Shown here: positions 4,268 to 7,664 of the stretch, piece by piece
Numbering within the stretch: the first letter of the stretch is position 1
Layout: every line of letters begins with the position of its first letter
Origin: Candidatus Gastranaerophilales bacterium
GTDB taxonomy: Bacteria; Cyanobacteriota; Vampirovibrionia; Gastranaerophilales; Gastranaerophilaceae
Length of the DNA stretch: 7,664 nucleotides
NCBI GenBank assembly: GCA_021199975.1
Contig: JAJQHF010000178.1
Span: forward strand, 1-7,664
Direction of reading: 5' to 3'
Position numbers and translations under genes: made by a program
Notes under the pieces: generated by a model
What the model saw: only the letters and a program-made list of their open reading frames with translations
Told to the model about the DNA's origin: nothing
Databases searched by the model: none

Positions 4268-7200
4268 CTAAACATTAAGAAATATATTTTTTATTCTTTC
4301 AATACATCCCTGTTGGCTTATATACCATTCACGGAAAGAAATTCGCTCAACAACGGCACCTGTTCGCTCCATTAATGTCTGTTTTTTTATTTGGGGTTTA
4401 CCTGATTTTACATTATCCGCCATGCCGTCGCATTCAATTATAAGAGTTTTTCCCTCATGATTTTTTACGGTTAAATCAGCGCTTAACCCTGCTGTTATAT
4501 TTCCTGCTTCCACATAAAATCCTTCTTCTTTCAATGCTGCAGCAATTTCTTTTTCAAACGAATTTTTATAAATATTTCTGTCTGTATTTAATTCCTCTTT
4601 TTCCGTGTTTCTTTGAATATATTCCCGTACGTATTCAATATAATCTTTTAATAAGCCTTGGGGCAGAGATTTAGGCTCTTTTGAAAGGAATATAATCTGT
4701 TTCTTTCTTGCACGGGTTATTGCGACATTAAATAAATTAGGTATTTGCAAAAATGTAAGACTTTGATTAAAACTGTTATTGGCAACCGCCCATGAAAGCA
4801 TTATAATATCTCTTTCATCACCTTGAAATGTATGTGCAGTACCTGTTTCTATATTATGTTTTTTTAATACGCTTTCAGGGTATAATTGAAGCAGCGCTTT
4901 TTTGATTAATTCAACCTGACCTCTGAAAGGAGAAATTATTCCTACGGTTACAGGCTTATGATTTTCGTCTTGTATTTTTTCATCCTCTTGAATAATTTCC
5001 TGCAATCGATGCATTATGGCTTCAACTTCAGGCATATTACGTGTTATATCGGAATCCACTTTGCCTTCCTTAACTTGAACAAGCTCTAAAACATTATTAT
5101 CATTACATTGTGACATTACTCTTATTCTTCCGCCGTAAAACTCATTATTGCTAAAATCAATAACAGGCGCATAACTTCTGAAATGTTCATCTAACAAAAC
5201 AGGTTTTGAGGAATAGTAATTAGCCAAATCAAACATGGAATTTGTTCTGAATTTCCACATAAGCTGATACTTATCGGGGATTTCATACTGACTGAGAAAT
5301 GATTGTTCTTTTGATTTTTCTAAAAACGACAAATGCGGAAGCTGTTTATCATCACCTACTATAACCGCTTTTTTACACCTGTATAAAACAGGAATACAGC
5401 CTGCAATATCGCATTGAGAAGCTTCATCTATAATTGCAACATCAAAAAGCCCGGGTTTTAGAGGAAGCGAATTTGAAACTGCATAGGTAGTAACACACCA
5501 GCAGGGAAAGGCTTCTAAAAGCGGATTAAAATCTTCATCTTCAAGCAGTCTGTTTTGAAGATTTTTCTTTCTTGTTACAAGTGCTTTTGTATGTACTATC
5601 AAACGCTGGCGCTTAACTTGATCACGAAGAAGCCCTTTTAATGAATTTCTTCTTTTTCCTTTTAGAATTTCAACCGCAAGTGTTTTTTGTTTTCTTTTAA
5701 GCAATTTAATTTCTTCAAGCAGAGAATGAATATTCCCCGTTTTTAATATTTGAGTTTCAATATATCTTGCCTTAGCTGACAGTTTTGCAATTTCAAGTTC
5801 CAGTTTAATACGTTCAAGATTTTCAAAATCGGGTTTAAAATTTTTATTTTTAATTATATTTTTCAATTTGTAAGCAGCATATTTTAGGGCAAGGTCGGCT
5901 ATAACTCCAAGTTTTTTATCATTTTGCTCAATATTTTTAATTGCATTTTCTATGTCTTCAACCTCTTGCATTGAAAGTTTTTCGGTTAAAAATTGCATTT
6001 TGCCCGCATAATTTTCTTTTTCATCACGCTCTTTTATGATTTTTTGCCATTGTTCCTCAAGCTTTATAATTTCCTCGCACTTATTTTCCTTATCCCTCAC
6101 TGACATTATAAGCTTTTGCATATCATCAACATCAACAAGTATTGAGTTTTCAAAATCGGTATCCAAATCAACTTTATTTGAAATTAAATCCTGCAAATCA
6201 AAAGAGAGCTGTTTTTGATAGTTAGGACGTCCTGCTCTTAAAGCCAAATAAGGCGCCCCAAAATCATTTAATCTGTCTGCAATGACATCAGTTGCTTTAT
6301 CCATTCTTGAAGCGACTAAAACAGTTTTGCCGTTTGAAACAAGGTGGCATATTAAATTTACAATTGTTTGTGATTTCCCTGTTCCGGGAGGACCATAAAC
6401 AGACAGAATAGTATTATCCTCAAGGTTTTTAATAACATCTTCCTGTGAATCGCTTAATGATAACGGTGTTATTGCGGCAAAGTCTTTTAAATTATTTTCT
6501 TTTATGGGCTTTGAAGCCATTTTTCCTTTGCCCTGCATATATTCTTCATTAACAATATTTAATGATGTTTCTCTAATAGTGCCTGACGGTTTTTCCGCAA
6601 TTTGAGTCAATTCATATAAAACCCCTGCCGTAACCAAAGGTCTTTTTGTTAATATAACGGCGCTTTTGTTTGTTAAAATAACTCTGTCAGCTTTGAGTTT
6701 CGGTTTAGGTTTTTCTGTTTCTGCCTCTTCTAAAGCCTCTTGCAGATTTTCGTATGTTATCTGCCTCTCTTCATAAAAATCAGAGGAATTATCTTTTATA
6801 TTATCTTCAAGTTGTTCTTCTTCATTTAATTCAAACTCTAAATCGGGTATTAAAGATTTTAATGTTGTAAGAAATATGTTTAAATCCTCCTCTTTTAAGG
6901 GAAGTTTAGGTACTGTTTCCAAGAGTCCATCCAGCATATTATCTATTTCATCTTCTTCGCCGGATAAATTCATCAGACTCGTCAAAGCAGCGGTATTTAG
7001 AGATAAACCCTCTTCTTGCAGAGAGCATTCTATATTCATGCCTGTTCTTTCAAGTTTGCAGGCAGAATACAATAAAGGAGTTAAAAACTCGTTTTTTCGT
7101 TTAGTTTTTGCATTTTTTCCCACTAAAAACAAGTACCCGTATATCAAATACTTATCTTTTTTGCTGTTTTCCCCTAAGAGCATTAACTCTGTCAAATACG

Positions 7201-7456
7201 AATCAGAACCGTCAAGCTTTAGAGGCTGCGGATATGATGTAAATAATTTTTCATTATCAAGAACAGATGAATTTTCAACATTATATTTATTTTCCGTTTC
7301 TAAGAAAATCCATTTATTTTCTTTATCCTGTTTAAGGTTTCTGAATGTAGAACTTTGAACCTCTTCTCTTACGCAGTCATGCAGATACAAACATAAGCGT
7401 TTTATAAAACTGTCTTTAAAAGCCAAATTTATTATTTTTGTTGCTTCTTGAAGCAT
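4268..7456 (-). CDS. SF1 helicase fused to a C-terminal PD-(D/E)XK nuclease
   Basis: The protein has 1062 residues. The N-terminal 330 lack a known fold, but LTPLLYSACKLER recalls the PLL...LER segment of DUF4011-type helicases. Helicase motifs follow in SF1 (Upf1/Dna2-like) order: Q motif (Gln338), Walker A GPPGTGKS 355-362, Walker B DEAS 677-680, GDDKQLPH 701-708, LDEHFRS 755-761, TAHTFQGDERD 873-883 and VAITRAR 911-917. Residues about 430-640, between Walker A and B, form a charged, probably coiled-coil insertion. The C-terminal 100 residues look like an REase_MTES_1575/Vsr-like nuclease: SFEKEIAAAL 966-975, Asp994, IECDG 1007-1011, then an MERTG...REW tail. The catalytic Lys position of classical PD-(D/E)XK is Asp1010, as I recall for that family. 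AGGGG 5 nt upstream supports the start. It is a stand-alone gene; a role in DNA repair or phage defence is inferred. The stop is TAG. Confidence 0.85.
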   Translation of the reverse strand: MLQEATKIINLAFKDSFIKRLCLYLHDCVREEVQSSTFRNLKQDKENKWIFLETENKYNVENSSVLDNEKLFTSYPQPLKLDGSDSYLTELMLLGENSKKDKYLIYGYLFLVGKNAKTKRKNEFLTPLLYSACKLERTGMNIECSLQEEGLSLNTAALTSLMNLSGEEDEIDNMLDGLLETVPKLPLKEEDLNIFLTTLKSLIPDLEFELNEEEQLEDNIKDNSSDFYEERQITYENLQEALEEAETEKPKPKLKADRVILTNKSAVILTKRPLVTAGVLYELTQIAEKPSGTIRETSLNIVNEEYMQGKGKMASKPIKENNLKDFAAITPLSLSDSQEDVIKNLEDNTILSVYGPPGTGKSQTIVNLICHLVSNGKTVLVASRMDKATDVIADRLNDFGAPYLALRAGRPNYQKQLSFDLQDLISNKVDLDTDFENSILVDVDDMQKLIMSVRDKENKCEEIIKLEEQWQKIIKERDEKENYAGKMQFLTEKLSMQEVEDIENAIKNIEQNDKKLGVIADLALKYAAYKLKNIIKNKNFKPDFENLERIKLELEIAKLSAKARYIETQILKTGNIHSLLEEIKLLKRKQKTLAVEILKGKRRNSLKGLLRDQVKRQRLIVHTKALVTRKKNLQNRLLEDEDFNPLLEAFPCWCVTTYAVSNSLPLKPGLFDVAIIDEASQCDIAGCIPVLYRCKKAVIVGDDKQLPHLSFLEKSKEQSFLSQYEIPDKYQLMWKFRTNSMFDLANYYSSKPVLLDEHFRSYAPVIDFSNNEFYGGRIRVMSQCNDNNVLELVQVKEGKVDSDITRNMPEVEAIMHRLQEIIQEDEKIQDENHKPVTVGIISPFRGQVELIKKALLQLYPESVLKKHNIETGTAHTFQGDERDIIMLSWAVANNSFNQSLTFLQIPNLFNVAITRARKKQIIFLSKEPKSLPQGLLKDYIEYVREYIQRNTEKEELNTDRNIYKNSFEKEIAAALKEEGFYVEAGNITAGLSADLTVKNHEGKTLIIECDGMADNVKSGKPQIKKQTLMERTGAVVERISFREWYISQQGCIERIKNIFLNV

Positions 7457-7535
7457 AATTTCCCCTAAAATCTGTATATAACCGATAATTTAAGCGTAAA
7501 TCAGGCAACTGATACCCAATATGGCGCCAAGTTAC

Positions 7536-7564
7536 ATTATAACATTTTTAGCGGATTAATACAA
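7536..7564 (-). promoter_or_regulatory. Candidate sigma70 promoter of the helicase-nuclease gene
   Basis: On the minus strand TTGTAT (plus 7559-7564), a 17-nt spacer and a consensus TATAAT (plus 7536-7541) point to a start near 7529. The leader would be about 70 nt. No stable structure is obvious in it. Confidence 0.5.
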
Positions 7565-7582
7565 AAAAAATCCAATGTTAAT

Positions 7583-7622
7583 CTGTTTGGAGGAAGCTTG
7601 CAAATACAAGCTATATAAACAG
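7583..7622. other. Imperfect hairpin in the right-edge non-coding DNA
   Basis: CTGTTT (7583-7588) pairs with AAACAG (7617-7622), and inside it AGCTTG (7595-7600) pairs with CAAGCT (7607-7612), separated by an asymmetric internal loop holding GGAGGA. There is no T-run, so it is not an obvious terminator. The context beyond 7664 is missing and I cannot assign a role. Confidence 0.3.
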
Positions 7623-7664
7623 TGATTTTACTAAACCTCTAAAAAAATTCATGTCAAAAGAGAA

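Noticed and set aside
6876..7358. Plus-strand frame (160 codons) inside the helicase gene
   Set aside because: It is a Ser/Phe-rich antisense shadow of a Lys/Glu-rich coding region and has no supporting start signals.

Overview
The window is AT-rich bacterial chromosome carrying eight complete genes and the first ten codons of a ninth. The translated initiation factor IF-3 has a stretch (KKKQHT..KEVK.RYKI..HDYNV) that I recall as typical of cyanobacterial IF-3. Together with the low GC, a diderm-type secreted Spy/CpxP-like protein and a small cytosolic EF-hand protein, this makes a non-photosynthetic Cyanobacteriota relative (Vampirovibrionia/Melainabacteria, for example Gastranaerophilales) my best guess. 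That is inference from memory, not a search result. Seven of the eight complete genes end in TAG, one in TAA and none in TGA.

Layout: (1) 1-705, minus strand: the start of an unidentified gene at the left edge, a terminator, and a secreted cysteine-rich protein with two LSxxQ motifs. (2) 795-2050, minus strand: the rplJ-rplL operon (L10, L7/L12) with its own terminator. It is preceded by a clear L10-leader RNA, a Rho-independent attenuator and a candidate promoter, so it looks autoregulated by L10(L12) through transcription attenuation. (3) 2051-2232: a divergent AT-rich intergenic stretch with two perfect palindromes, one lying on the presumed rplJ -35 box. (4) 2233-2879, plus strand: an acidic EF-hand protein and a strong terminator. 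(5) 2895-4247, plus strand: the infC-rpmI-rplT operon (IF-3, L35, L20), with a good extended -10 promoter, an AUU start codon for infC, a structured 131-nt spacer before rpmI and a strong terminator. (6) 4207-7560, minus strand: a 1062-residue superfamily 1 helicase fused to a C-terminal PD-(D/E)XK-type nuclease domain, convergent with rplT and driven by its own promoter. (7) 7565-7664: non-coding edge with one imperfect hairpin.

Most of the window is conserved translation machinery. Its interest lies in regulation: an L10-leader attenuator with a visible 10-bp competing antiterminator helix, and an AUU-initiated infC whose upstream TTG is really a promoter -35 box. The accessory element is the helicase-nuclease fusion, which could belong to DNA repair or phage defence; the neighbourhood offers no partner gene to decide this. 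I see no tRNA, rRNA, CRISPR array, insertion sequence or integrase.
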